Source: Bacteroidota bacterium
GTDB lineage: Bacteria; Bacteroidota; Bacteroidia; Chitinophagales; Chitinophagaceae
Direction of reading: 5' to 3'
NCBI GenBank assembly: GCA_018266555.1
Contig: JAFEAF010000011.1
Location: forward strand, 54,758-118,757
Length of the DNA: 64,000 bases
A program made the position numbers and the translations under genes. The number at the start of each line of letters is the position of its first letter. Positions within the stretch are counted from its first letter, which is position 1. Below, piece by piece: positions 44,919 through 54,235 of this stretch. Under the pieces are notes generated by a model. It was not told the origin of the DNA. It saw only the letters and a list, made by a program, of their open reading frames with translations, and searched no databases.

Positions 44919-45412
44919 TTAGCCGGTAATAATGTTTTTGATTCAGCAATGATGCAGGCGGTAAGTTTCATAAGCAGTTCTTGTTGCTGAGGCACCAGCG
45001 TAACAGTAGTTTCATCTTTGTTGGTTCCCAAAAATTTTAATGATACCACTTTTTTTTCAGAAAGATTCAGGAGTTGCGTAGGGGTGGTGGCTCCATTACG
45101 AAATGTAAAATGAAAATAGCCCTCACAATTTACCGTACCGCTATTCCGCATGGTATATTTTAACTTTCCTCCTTCAAAATTAATAACTACGGAAGAGGCA
45201 TAATCAAAACATTTACCCGAATTATCAACAGTAAAGAAGAAATCAACGTTTTTGCTGTCAGCATCAATGGACAATGTAGTGAGTTGCAGGTTGAAAAAAC
45301 CAGTTGAAATCTTTGGTGCGTTCGTAATGGGGTCATTTTCTTTCTGAAGATTACAGTCCTGTGATAAAGCCCGAAAAGAAAAAAACAATATCATCCATAA
45401 TGGCCACTTCAT
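44915..45412 (-). CDS. Secreted hypothetical protein
   Basis: 165 residues beginning MKWPLWMILFFSFRALSQ, a signal peptide. The mature part (DCNLQKENDPITNAPKISTGFFNLQLTTLSIDADSKNVDFFFTV) is beta-rich with four cysteines (Asp-Cys near the N-terminus, KCFDY, NCEGYF, TACIIA), possibly disulfide-bonded. No known family recognised. The thioredoxin-like secreted gene immediately upstream on the same strand (35-bp gap) may be co-transcribed. Confidence 0.7.
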   Translation of the reverse strand: MKWPLWMILFFSFRALSQDCNLQKENDPITNAPKISTGFFNLQLTTLSIDADSKNVDFFFTVDNSGKCFDYASSVVINFEGGKLKYTMRNSGTVNCEGYFHFTFRNGATTPTQLLNLSEKKVVSLKFLGTNKDETTVTLVPQQQELLMKLTACIIAESKTLLPAN

Positions 45413-45447
45413 AAACCAGCATTTTATAATAATTTTAAAAGATCACA

Positions 45448-45999
45448 TCAATGTTCATTTTGCCTGAAGCGTTTTGCTATCACTATTTCTTCGTCAGCAC
45501 TGAGATTTGAGGTTTGTTTCAGTATTTTTATAAAATAAGCCACTTCTTTTTCTGTAGCCGGGCAGCCGGAATTATCACCGGGTGTACTGTTTAAATTCCC
45601 ATCAATTCGTATTCTTGAGTCAGCCAATAATTTTCCATTAGAATCAAAAATGAGCCAATAAGGTATTCCCAAATCAGCACCACCATATTTATTCCGGAAT
45701 TCATTGGCCCCGGGGTTTTCCAGGTTTTTTTTATCCTTTGATTCATCAACGGCCAGGTGCCGGATCACATAATGATCATCAAAGAATTTTTTACAGGAGG
45801 CATCATTCATACTGGTATCCATCCGGTGGCACCAGACACACCATGAAGCATGAAAGATTACAAAAACATTTTTCCCTTCCCGGGCAGCTTGCCGGTATGC
45901 ATCTTTCATTACAGCATCTGCAGAAGGTGGAACGGATTGCGCTTGCATCACTGAAGGTAAAAAGAGTGTTATCAATAATATTTTAAAAAAACTTTGCAT
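45448..45999 (-). CDS. Secreted thioredoxin-fold protein
   Basis: 183 residues from the ATG at 45999 (MQSFFKILLITLFLPSVMQAQ), a signal peptide; 28 upstream in-frame codons are not convincing. The thioredoxin fold is clear: GKNVFVIFHASWCVWCHRMDTSM with a CVWC active site, and GIPYWLIFDSNGKLL with the cis-Pro region. The WCxWC type resembles the DUF255/YyaL-like thioredoxin subgroup. It probably acts as a periplasmic disulfide reductase. It lies upstream of a Cys-containing secreted gene that may be a client. Confidence 0.85.
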   Translation of the reverse strand: MQSFFKILLITLFLPSVMQAQSVPPSADAVMKDAYRQAAREGKNVFVIFHASWCVWCHRMDTSMNDASCKKFFDDHYVIRHLAVDESKDKKNLENPGANEFRNKYGGADLGIPYWLIFDSNGKLLADSRIRIDGNLNSTPGDNSGCPATEKEVAYFIKILKQTSNLSADEEIVIAKRFRQNEH

Positions 46000-46096
46000 T
46001 ACAAAATGTTTTGTAACAGTAAAAATAAATAAACGGCTCCTATTACCACGCAGGTGTACCTGAAATTTTAACTTATTTACCATTTATCTTTATTGC

Positions 46097-46104
46097 TACT
46101 TTTG
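46097..46104 (+). promoter_or_regulatory. -7 box (TACTTTTG) for the GH27 gene
   Basis: Exact TAnnTTTG match 10 nt before the ATG at 46115. Confidence 0.5.
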
Positions 46105-46114
46105 ATAAACTAAT

Positions 46115-48343
46115 ATGAATAACATGAAGACATTCCTTCTTTCATTGATTTTTAGCTCCTGTTATTTATGCCTTTTAGCACAGGGACAAGTAAGCATGAC
46201 CGAAGCCCGTTTTAAAACCGGTGACAATAAAAATTTCAGTTCCCGCTCTTTCGATGACAGCAAATGGCAAACGCTTAAAACAGGTGAAGTTTGGGATGAA
46301 CAGGGATATAAAGATTATGATGGTTTTGCATGGTACCGTATTCATGTGAACATTCCTTTATCCTTAAAAAATGCTTCTTACTGGAAAGACTCGCTTCGAA
46401 TCAATCTTGCAAAAATTGATGATGCAGACGAAGTGTACCTGAATGGAAAATTAATCGGGAAAAACGGAAATTTTCCGAATGACCCCGGAGGTTATACCAG
46501 CAAGTGGAACGAATCCAGAGAATTTCATATTGGAGCAAATGATTCATTGATTCATTGGGATGCGGAAAATATTATTGCTGTAAAAGTATATGATGGTGGT
46601 GGGCTTGGGGGAATATATGGTGGTATCCCATTTATAAATATGATGGACTTGATTGATGGTATCAAACTCAGTTTTCGGGATAGTCATATTGAAGGAAAGG
46701 ATAAGCTTGTAATTCCTTGTGTAATCACCAATGTAATTATGCAATCTATTCCCGGATTATTGAAATTGCGGGTGACCGATTCAGAAAATGATAAATTGAT
46801 TAAATCTGAAGACCGGGAAGTGATAGTAACCTATGATAAAAATATTGTAGCAGAATTAGATGTTCCGAGGGATAAACGATACGATATTGATGTTCAATTT
46901 ATAGAAAGCAATACGAAAAAATCAACGAGTATTCATAAAGTCACTCCCTATATTCTGACACCATTGCCTCCGGCAACGCCAAGAATCAATGGGGCGAAAA
47001 TATTTGGTGTTCGGCCAGGCTCTCCCTTTTTATTTAAAATTCCTGCTACCGGCCAGAAGCCTTTATCCTATTCGGTGCAACATTTACCGGCAGGTTTAAA
47101 AATAGATAGTACAACCGGCATCATAACAGGAAAATTATTAAAACCCGGAACTTATAAAATGAATTTCATTGTAAAAAATAGTTCAGGCGAAGCCAAAGAA
47201 GAATTCACAGTGAAATGTGGCAACCTCTTAGCGCTGACTCCGCCGATGGGATGGAATAGCTGGAACTGCTGGGGATTGAGCGTAAGCGAAGAAAAAGTAA
47301 TCAGTTCTGCGCAGGCATTAATCAACAAAGGGCTTATTGATCACGGCTGGACCTACATGAACATTGATGATGGCTGGGAAGCAGGAAAGAGAAATGCCAA
47401 AGGTGAAATAGTTCCCAACAACAAATTCCCTGATATGAAAGTTTTGGGCAACTGGCTGCATGAACATGGATTGAAATTTGGAATTTATTCTTCACCCGGA
47501 CCACAAACCTGCGGTGGTTACCTGGGTTCATGGCAACACGAAAAGCAGGACGCCACAACTTATGCAAACTGGGGAATTGATTATCTCAAATATGATTGGT
47601 GCAGTTATGAAAACATTGCAAAGGGGGATACCACATTGGCAGCCTACGAAAAACCATACAAAGTGATGCAGCATGCCCTGCGTACGCAAAAAAGAGATAT
47701 CCTTTACAGCCTTTGTCAATACGGTATGAAAAACGTTTGGGAATGGGGAGATAAAGTGGATGGCAATAGCTGGAGAACAACAGGTGATATTATTGATACC
47801 TGGGCCAGTCTTTCAGGCATTGGCTTTAATCAAACCGTTCAACATAAATATGCAAAACCCGGAAGATGGAATGATCCCGATATGCTGATTGTAGGCATGG
47901 TGGGTTGGGGTGAAAATTTGCATCCTACCCGATTGACACCGGACGAACAATACACACATATTAGTTTGTGGAGTTTGCTTTCCGCTCCTTTACTGATTGG
48001 ATGCGACATCAGTAAAATGGATGATTTCACTTTAAATCTTTTGACAAACGATGAGGTAATTGAAGTAGACCAGAATCCTTTGGGAAATCAGGCAAAACAA
48101 ATGATTAAAAAAGATAATTACCAGGTTTGGATGAAAGATATGGAAGACGGAAGTTATGCGATTGGAATATTTAATCTTGATGATAGCTACCAAACTATTT
48201 CGGTAAACTCTGCTGATCTCGGAATTGATTCACGCAGTGAGGTAAGAGATTTGTGGAGGCAGAAGGACTTAGGCGCATTCGGGTTCTCATTTTCAACAAA
48301 AGTACCACCGCATGGCGTAACTTTGATTCGTGTTCAGAAATAA
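46115..48343 (+). CDS. Alpha-galactosidase, glycoside hydrolase family 27, multidomain
   Basis: 742 residues. Signal peptide (about 1-25), then a jelly-roll domain like those of beta-galactosidases (about 30-190: GFAWYRIHVNIPLSL, VYLNGKLIGKNGNFP), a putative Ig domain (about 290-370, LPAGLKIDSTTGIITGKLL), and the GH27 barrel (about 373-660) starting LTPPMGWNSWNCWG. The nucleophile is Asp494 in YLKYDWCSY and the acid/base is Asp558 in WRTTGDI; GRWNDPDM follows. A C-terminal beta domain ends the protein. It hydrolyses terminal alpha-galactosides outside the cytoplasm. An alternative start is ATG 46124. Confidence 0.92.
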   Translation: MNNMKTFLLSLIFSSCYLCLLAQGQVSMTEARFKTGDNKNFSSRSFDDSKWQTLKTGEVWDEQGYKDYDGFAWYRIHVNIPLSLKNASYWKDSLRINLAKIDDADEVYLNGKLIGKNGNFPNDPGGYTSKWNESREFHIGANDSLIHWDAENIIAVKVYDGGGLGGIYGGIPFINMMDLIDGIKLSFRDSHIEGKDKLVIPCVITNVIMQSIPGLLKLRVTDSENDKLIKSEDREVIVTYDKNIVAELDVPRDKRYDIDVQFIESNTKKSTSIHKVTPYILTPLPPATPRINGAKIFGVRPGSPFLFKIPATGQKPLSYSVQHLPAGLKIDSTTGIITGKLLKPGTYKMNFIVKNSSGEAKEEFTVKCGNLLALTPPMGWNSWNCWGLSVSEEKVISSAQALINKGLIDHGWTYMNIDDGWEAGKRNAKGEIVPNNKFPDMKVLGNWLHEHGLKFGIYSSPGPQTCGGYLGSWQHEKQDATTYANWGIDYLKYDWCSYENIAKGDTTLAAYEKPYKVMQHALRTQKRDILYSLCQYGMKNVWEWGDKVDGNSWRTTGDIIDTWASLSGIGFNQTVQHKYAKPGRWNDPDMLIVGMVGWGENLHPTRLTPDEQYTHISLWSLLSAPLLIGCDISKMDDFTLNLLTNDEVIEVDQNPLGNQAKQMIKKDNYQVWMKDMEDGSYAIGIFNLDDSYQTISVNSADLGIDSRSEVRDLWRQKDLGAFGFSFSTKVPPHGVTLIRVQK

Positions 48344-48344
48344 T

Positions 48345-49079
48345 ATGACAAAGCTTTCAGTCAATATCAACAAAATCGCCACGCTTCGCAATGCCAGGGG
48401 CGGAAATAATCCGGATGTAGTAAAAGCAGCCATAGATGCACAACGCTTTGGTGCGGACGGTGTCACTGTACACCCAAGGCCGGATGAACGTCACATTCGT
48501 TACAATGATGTAAGAGAAATAAAAAAGATCATCACGACAGAGTTTAATATTGAAGGGAATTGTACGGAACAAAAGTTTGTGGATTTGGTTCTTGAAACAA
48601 AGCCGCACCAGGTTACACTGGTTCCGGATGCATTAGGCCAACTTACTTCGGATCACGGTTGGGATACGATAAAAAATAAAAATTATCTGATTGATATAAT
48701 TTCTGTTTTTAAAAAAGCAGGCATTCGTGTTTCTATTTTTGTTGATCCTGTAATTGAAATGATAGAAGGCGCTGCGGCTACCGGCACGGATCGAATTGAA
48801 TTATATACTGAGGGTTTTGCGAAACAGTTTGCTTCTGATAGCCATAGGAATGGCAATAAGCAGTTAGCTGTTTCCCCATATATTGAAGCTGCAAAAAAAA
48901 CAAAAGAGTTAGGATTGGGATTGAATGCCGGACATGATTTGGATTTACATAACCTGAAATTTTTCAAACAAAATATTCCGTGGTTAGATGAAGTGAGCAT
49001 TGGCCATGCATTGATCTGCGATGCGATCTATTTGGGATTTGAAAACGCAATACAACTTTATAAGAGGCAGTTGATCTAA
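48345..49079 (+). CDS. pdxJ: Pyridoxine 5'-phosphate synthase
   Basis: A 244-residue TIM-barrel enzyme condensing 3-amino-2-oxopropyl phosphate with deoxyxylulose-5-phosphate to form pyridoxine 5'-phosphate in vitamin B6 synthesis. Motifs: LSVNINKIATLRNARGG, GADGVTVHPRPDERHI, FNIEGNCT, LVPDALGQLTSDHGW, DRIELYTEGFA, LNAGHDLDLHNL and SIGHALICDA. The ATG at 48345 lies 1 nt after the stop of the GH27 gene, so the two are co-transcribed although unrelated in function. Confidence 0.96.
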   Translation: MTKLSVNINKIATLRNARGGNNPDVVKAAIDAQRFGADGVTVHPRPDERHIRYNDVREIKKIITTEFNIEGNCTEQKFVDLVLETKPHQVTLVPDALGQLTSDHGWDTIKNKNYLIDIISVFKKAGIRVSIFVDPVIEMIEGAAATGTDRIELYTEGFAKQFASDSHRNGNKQLAVSPYIEAAKKTKELGLGLNAGHDLDLHNLKFFKQNIPWLDEVSIGHALICDAIYLGFENAIQLYKRQLI

Positions 49080-49090
49080 GGTTTTGTTAT

Positions 49091-49140
49091 GCAAAGCCTC
49101 CTGCCTTCGCATAAATATGTAAAAAGTCTCCTGACTTTTA
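49091..49140. repeat. Bipartite REP-like element (distant copy)
   Basis: AAGCCTCCTGCCTTCGCA then a short ATAAATATGTAA spacer, then AAAAGTC-TCCT-GACTTTT (49122-49139, perfect 7-bp arms). The same two-hairpin layout and spacer wording occur at 56682-56728 beside a RAYT relic. It lies between the convergent ends of pdxJ and the adhesin gene. Confidence 0.75.
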
Positions 49141-49170
49141 CCAAAGCAATACCTAAAATTCCAAAACCAG

Positions 49171-51624
49171 TTATCTTATCAACGTTACATTCCCTTTTTT
49201 AAAAATAACTTTTCCGGTGTAATCAATTCCCTGCGCCATATATACGAAGTTGCCGGTGGATTGAAGAGAGCCGCCGATGGTACCATCCCACCCTTTCCCC
49301 ATCTGGCTGGTGCTGAATACCATTTGTCCCCAACGATTGTAAATGCGGAAATAATTTAATTTAGAAATGCCCACACAAATCGGTTTGATGATATCATTTT
49401 TCCCATCGCCATTGGGTGTAAATGCAGACGGCACAAAAATATCAGGGCCTGTTTTAAATATGGTTACTTTAATATCATCTTCGGCATAGCAACCAATACT
49501 ATCCGTAGCACGAACAGTATAAGTAATATAATCACCAAGCTCAGGTCCCAGATTGGCAATAGGATTTGAAATATTGGTAAAATTCAGCCCGGTGCCCGGT
49601 GTCCAGTTAAAAATGTTTGCACTTGGCGTATTGACCGTAGCATTCAGTTGCAAGGGTTGATTAGCCACTATAGAAGTGTCATTTCCTGCAAAGACAATTA
49701 TACGTGGTGTCACATCAACATGAAATGTATCCATAAATGCATTAGGGCAGCCGGCATTGGAAACTGTAAGAATATAATCACTTGTTCCCGGCGGAAAAGC
49801 TGTTGCATTTATAATATATGGTACGGTGCCGACAACACCTGTCCCGGGATTTTGGAGTGTATTTGCATTAGTCCAGGTATAACTGGTACCTATATTAATA
49901 GTGGCATTTATAGATGTTGATGTACCGTAACAAATAAATGCACTTGCAGGATTAATGGATGCATCCGGATAAGGCGTATTGATATAATTCAAAGTGGCCA
50001 CAGCACTGGTATCAGCCGGGCAAACGCCGCTTTTAACGATAGTTCTGTAATAAGTAGTTGTATTGATAGAATTTACATTGTAAGACGAATTCGTATTTGC
50101 GGGTGCGAAATTGTTCCAGTTTACTGAATCGTTAGAGGCCTGCCAGTTTAAAACAGTACCGGTATTCCCGGATAATGTCAACTGGCTATTTGTAGATTGG
50201 CCGGCACAAAAATACATACTGGAAGGATTCAATGCTCCTCCTACACTTTTCGGATCTACCGTAATCACAACAGTGTTACTGCTATCAATACTGCATGTAT
50301 TTCCGTTTTGAATCACCGCAGCAAATTGTGTGGTGGCGGTCAGGTTTTGTGCCGTATAGGTGTTCGTAGTATTGGCAATCGGATTCCAGCTCACTCCATC
50401 TTTAGTTGAAATCCAATTCAGAATATTTCCTCTTTCGCCACTCAATGTTAAAGTAGTGCTGTTGCTTCCGGTACAAACTGTATTATTGGAGTTAACCTGG
50501 CCGGCTAATGTAGGAGGCGTTGTAGTTACATTAATCGTATCTCTCAGATCTGCGCAGCCATTTTGTTCATGAACAGTAATTGCACCACCGCTATTTCCGA
50601 CAGTAACATTAATGATATTAGTATTTCCTCCTGAATTAATAGTCCATCCTGCCGGAACTGTCCAGCTATAACTTCCGTTTGCTAAGGCAGGTACCGAATA
50701 ACTCAATGATGCATTGGTACAAGCTATTGGGCTGCCACTGATTTGAAGTCCCGCACAATTATCTCTTAATGCGACATAGGCATACGCAAAATGCGCCCCC
50801 GGCACACAGTTATCTGCTTCAAAAGTCAGGCTTACGGTTCTGCCACGATATGCCGACAGATCAAATGTAACTTCTGTCCAACCTTTGGTCCATACATCCT
50901 GAAGATAAGTGCCTGCATTACCACCGGTACCGGCGTGAGATAAAAAGAAAACCGGGCTTAATGAAAATCCATTCGCCAGAGCAGATGCTGTATCTAATGT
51001 TGCTCCCGTGCTGCCACCTCCACCAGTTCCACCTCCTCCGCCGGCATTATTGAAAGTTGGAAGATAATATTGTGGAGAGGCGCAGGTAACTACACTGTCA
51101 GGTGTACTTAATGTTGCTTTGAACAATGGTTGTTCATTGGAATTATGAGTTCCATTTTCCAAAACCATGGCATAGGCATAAGTCATAGTGTAAGGTACTG
51201 TGACCGGGCCCGGAGGAACATTAATAGCATAAGTAATAGAGCGGGTAAAGCCACCAGGGTTACGGGAGTTAGATTGCAGATCCCACGAAGTAGCATCAGA
51301 TCCGATTTTAACAGAATAACCATAAGAGTACCCATTAATTACAGGGATTGTTGGAAATCCACCGTAACGATCACTGGAAGAAGAAGTAATCACCTGTATG
51401 CCTGTTGTATTAATACTATATTCACGAATAATGGAAACTCCTGAGTTGGGAGCTGGATAATTTTGGGTAGGGCCATTTACCAAACCTGTCTGTGCGGACC
51501 ATGATGAAATATCTCCCGCAGCAAAATTCACATTCGCAGGACAACTCTGTGACTGTGAAAGCGCAGAAAATTCAAAAGCAAGCATTCCAACACACAATAA
51601 AACTATTTTTATTTTTTTATCCAT
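49171..51624 (-). CDS. T9SS-secreted adhesin-like protein with gliding-motility C-terminal domain
   Basis: 817 residues from the ATG at 51624 (MDKKIKIVLLCVGMLAFEFSALSQ), a signal peptide. A jelly-roll-like N-terminal half is interrupted by a Gly-rich linker (NAGGGGGTGGGGSTGAT) and followed by several Ig/PKD-like repeats (ALNPSSMYFCAGQSTNSQLTLSGNTGTVLNW, INPASAFICYGTSTS, AGNDTSIVANQPLQLNA). The C-terminal about 85 residues (FVPSAFTPNGDGKNDI, YFRIYNRWGQMVF, GNFVYMAQGIDYTGK) are a type B T9SS sorting domain of the gliding-associated family. It is probably displayed on the surface. The T9SS machinery is not in the window. Confidence 0.9.
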   Translation of the reverse strand: MDKKIKIVLLCVGMLAFEFSALSQSQSCPANVNFAAGDISSWSAQTGLVNGPTQNYPAPNSGVSIIREYSINTTGIQVITSSSSDRYGGFPTIPVINGYSYGYSVKIGSDATSWDLQSNSRNPGGFTRSITYAINVPPGPVTVPYTMTYAYAMVLENGTHNSNEQPLFKATLSTPDSVVTCASPQYYLPTFNNAGGGGGTGGGGSTGATLDTASALANGFSLSPVFFLSHAGTGGNAGTYLQDVWTKGWTEVTFDLSAYRGRTVSLTFEADNCVPGAHFAYAYVALRDNCAGLQISGSPIACTNASLSYSVPALANGSYSWTVPAGWTINSGGNTNIINVTVGNSGGAITVHEQNGCADLRDTINVTTTPPTLAGQVNSNNTVCTGSNSTTLTLSGERGNILNWISTKDGVSWNPIANTTNTYTAQNLTATTQFAAVIQNGNTCSIDSSNTVVITVDPKSVGGALNPSSMYFCAGQSTNSQLTLSGNTGTVLNWQASNDSVNWNNFAPANTNSSYNVNSINTTTYYRTIVKSGVCPADTSAVATLNYINTPYPDASINPASAFICYGTSTSINATINIGTSYTWTNANTLQNPGTGVVGTVPYIINATAFPPGTSDYILTVSNAGCPNAFMDTFHVDVTPRIIVFAGNDTSIVANQPLQLNATVNTPSANIFNWTPGTGLNFTNISNPIANLGPELGDYITYTVRATDSIGCYAEDDIKVTIFKTGPDIFVPSAFTPNGDGKNDIIKPICVGISKLNYFRIYNRWGQMVFSTSQMGKGWDGTIGGSLQSTGNFVYMAQGIDYTGKVIFKKGNVTLIR

Positions 51625-51906
51625 ATTCATTAACATCACAGAGCATTGAAATTAATATAAATCGGGCGAAATATTTGTATGAAAGTGATTCTTTGACCTT
51701 CTTATTACTCAAACGATTAAAGCCGGTTTTTATTTTTTTAACAACGATCTGAGTCAAAAGGTTCTATATTAATAACGGTTAAAATTACGAAGTGGTTTGC
51801 CTACGGGCAGAATACTTTCCGTTCATCCTTTTTCTCTCACATTGGTAATATTCCTCAGCCTGGTTCTCTTTTCTTTTTTAGCTTAACAGCATAAAATTTT
51901 ATGTAT

Positions 51907-53013
51907 ATGAAAAAGCTTATGACATTTTTAGGTTGCTCTCTCATTTCTATTGTATCCTTTTCGCAATTTCTAACCACTACACCAAGTGGCGGAAATAAAA
52001 AAGCATCCGTTTCGGAACGCATAGGTCTTACAGACGTTACTATTCACTATGACCGTCCGGGACTCAAAGGGCGTGTAGGAAAAATTTGGGGGCAATTAAT
52101 TCCTGTAGGTTTTACCGATCCGGGTTTTGGCAGCAGTAAATCTTCACCCTGGAGAGCTGGTGCAAATGAAAATACAACCATTGAATTTAATAATGACGTA
52201 ACCATCGAAGGACAGCCCTTAACAGCAGGCAGATATGGTTTCTTCATCGCTTATGACCCGAATGAATGCACTTTGATTTTTTCAAAAAACTCCACTTCAT
52301 GGGGACATTTTTTTTATAATGCCAACGAAGATGCATTAAGAGTGAAAGTAAAACCTGCAGCATTGGATTACACTGTAGAGTGGCTAAAATATGAATTCTC
52401 CAATGAAACTGATGATGCTGCTACTGTTGCATTAGAATGGGAAAAACTTATGATACCGTTTCGCATTCAGACAAACCTGGTAAAAGACCAGGTGGCATCA
52501 TTCCGACGTGAATTGAGAACTGATAAAGGATTTACCTGGGAAAGCTGGAGCCAGGCAGCACAATGGTGCCTCACCAATAACACAAACCTTGAAGAAGCAT
52601 TGCTTTGGGCAGATTCTGCAACCAGTGTAAATTTTGGTGGTGATAGAAATTTTGGAGCATGGGGAACCAAAGCCGGAATATTGGAAAAACTCGGTAAGAA
52701 TGATGAAGCGGCGGCTGTTATGAAAAAAGTATTACCGTTAGGATCTATGCAGGAACTGCACCAATATGGACGATCACTTATTGCTCAGAAAAAAAATAAG
52801 GAAGCTTTCGATGTATTTAAAATGAACTATGACAAAAACCCCAACCAGTTTACTACGCTGGTTGGATTGGCGAGGGGATATTCTGCTAATGGCGATTTTA
52901 AAAATGCTCTAAAATATGCACAGTTAGCATTGCCATTGGCACCGAACCAGGTGAATAAAACTTCTATGGAATCTGCTATCCAGAAATTAAAAGAAGGAAA
53001 AGATATCAATTAG
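51907..53013 (+). CDS. DUF2911 protein with tetratricopeptide-like C-terminus
   Basis: 368 residues from the ATG at 51907 (MKKLMTFLGCSLISIVSFSQ), a signal peptide. The DUF2911 domain (about 25-175) shows SERIGLTDVTIHYDRPGLKGRVGKIWG, SPWRAGANENTTIEFNNDVTIEG and YGFFIAYDPNECTLIFSKNSTSWG. A helical TPR-type region follows (about 210-365: AGILEKLGKNDEAAAVMKKVL, ALKYAQLALPLAPNQ). The function is unknown. Single gene ending at a bidirectional terminator. Confidence 0.85.
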   Translation: MKKLMTFLGCSLISIVSFSQFLTTTPSGGNKKASVSERIGLTDVTIHYDRPGLKGRVGKIWGQLIPVGFTDPGFGSSKSSPWRAGANENTTIEFNNDVTIEGQPLTAGRYGFFIAYDPNECTLIFSKNSTSWGHFFYNANEDALRVKVKPAALDYTVEWLKYEFSNETDDAATVALEWEKLMIPFRIQTNLVKDQVASFRRELRTDKGFTWESWSQAAQWCLTNNTNLEEALLWADSATSVNFGGDRNFGAWGTKAGILEKLGKNDEAAAVMKKVLPLGSMQELHQYGRSLIAQKKNKEAFDVFKMNYDKNPNQFTTLVGLARGYSANGDFKNALKYAQLALPLAPNQVNKTSMESAIQKLKEGKDIN

Positions 53014-53035
53014 AAATATGAAAATATTACTACAA

Positions 53036-53070
53036 CAAAAAAACCTCCAATTATTACGGAGGTTTTTTTA
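53036..53070. terminator. Bidirectional rho-independent terminator
   Basis: AAACCTCC (53041-53048) and GGAGGTTT (53058-53065), with an A-run before and a T-run after, between convergent genes. Confidence 0.85.
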
Positions 53071-54174
53071 TTAGTTACAACCAAGTAATTCGCAAAGCTT
53101 ATTCTCCAGTTCGGGCCCACGAAGATCTCTGGCAACAATTTTTCCATTAGGATCAACCAGCATATTTTGTGGAATCTGCTGTACATGATACAATATGGCG
53201 GCAGCATTATTCCAAAATTGCAAATCGCTGACATGAGTCCATGTTAATTGATCGGCATGTATTGCTTCCATCCATTTATTTTTATCTCCCGGTTTGTCCA
53301 ATGAAACACCCAAAACTGTAAAATTCTTATTCTTGAATTTTTTATAACTGGCTACCACATTCGGGTTTTCCAAACGACAGGGGCGACACCAGCTTGCCCA
53401 GAAATCCACTAAAACATATTTTCCTTTAAATGAAGACAAAGCAACGGGTGTTCCGCTTGTGTCCGGCTGTGTAAAATCCAACGCCTCGGTGCCAATGGCT
53501 CCAACTTTATTGTACGCAATATAATTTGCAAGGGATAAACCGATTTCGGAATGACGAACTGAACTATCCAGCGTGTTGAATCTTTTTTCCAACAAAGTAA
53601 TATCATCATAAAATTGCGAAGTCACGAATAACACAAAAGGGGAAACAATCGAGTGAGGCTTCCTTTTAACATAATCATCTACTGCTTGCTGTATTTTTCC
53701 CTGAGTTGCATAATATGTTTTTAATAAGGAATCCCTATCGGGGCCGCCGGGCATAGAATTAATTGTAGAGGCTAATGCATTTTGCTGGCGCACTAACGGA
53801 TCAAAAGCAGCTTGAAAATCCTTGAAATCATTCTGAGAAGCAGAACCTGTTACTTTCAGCTTATCAATTTCCTTTGCGTCACCGGTAATATTAATCTTGT
53901 TGTTTTCAAGATAGAACTGGAACTGGGAATTATCACCTAATGAAATAGCATATAATCCCGGCTCCTGCACTGATCCTTTCAATACAAATTTTCCTTTTGA
54001 TGCTGTAGTTTTTGCAAAATCAGCTTTCGTATTTCCATTGATGATCTTTACTTCAGCTCCGTCAGATAAATTGGCAATTTTACCCGTAATAACAAAACCA
54101 TTATTATCCTTCTGTGCAAAGCACATTACAGGTACCAATAAGAGGAAAGAAAATAAATACTTAAATATTTTCAT
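53071..54174 (-). CDS. TlpA/ResA-like thiol-disulfide protein with DUF4369
   Basis: A 367-residue secreted redox protein. Signal peptide MKIFKYLFSFLLLVPVMCFAQ, then an N-terminal DUF4369 domain (about 25-110: GFVITGKIANLSDGAEVKI, GLYAISLGDNSQFQFYLENN), a helical linker (about 115-215), and a C-terminal thioredoxin domain with VLVDFWASWCRPCRLENPNV (CRPC) and QIPQNMLVDPNGKIVARDLRG. The role is periplasmic disulfide reduction, for example in cytochrome c maturation, as for family members. It sits before the trp operon but is separated by 61 bp and probably has its own transcript end. Confidence 0.9.
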   Translation of the reverse strand: MKIFKYLFSFLLLVPVMCFAQKDNNGFVITGKIANLSDGAEVKIINGNTKADFAKTTASKGKFVLKGSVQEPGLYAISLGDNSQFQFYLENNKINITGDAKEIDKLKVTGSASQNDFKDFQAAFDPLVRQQNALASTINSMPGGPDRDSLLKTYYATQGKIQQAVDDYVKRKPHSIVSPFVLFVTSQFYDDITLLEKRFNTLDSSVRHSEIGLSLANYIAYNKVGAIGTEALDFTQPDTSGTPVALSSFKGKYVLVDFWASWCRPCRLENPNVVASYKKFKNKNFTVLGVSLDKPGDKNKWMEAIHADQLTWTHVSDLQFWNNAAAILYHVQQIPQNMLVDPNGKIVARDLRGPELENKLCELLGCN

Positions 54175-54235
54175 GAATTTATTTGATTAAAGGCAAATGC
54201 AAATTTACATATCAGCCAGCAAGGATAAAAGCATT

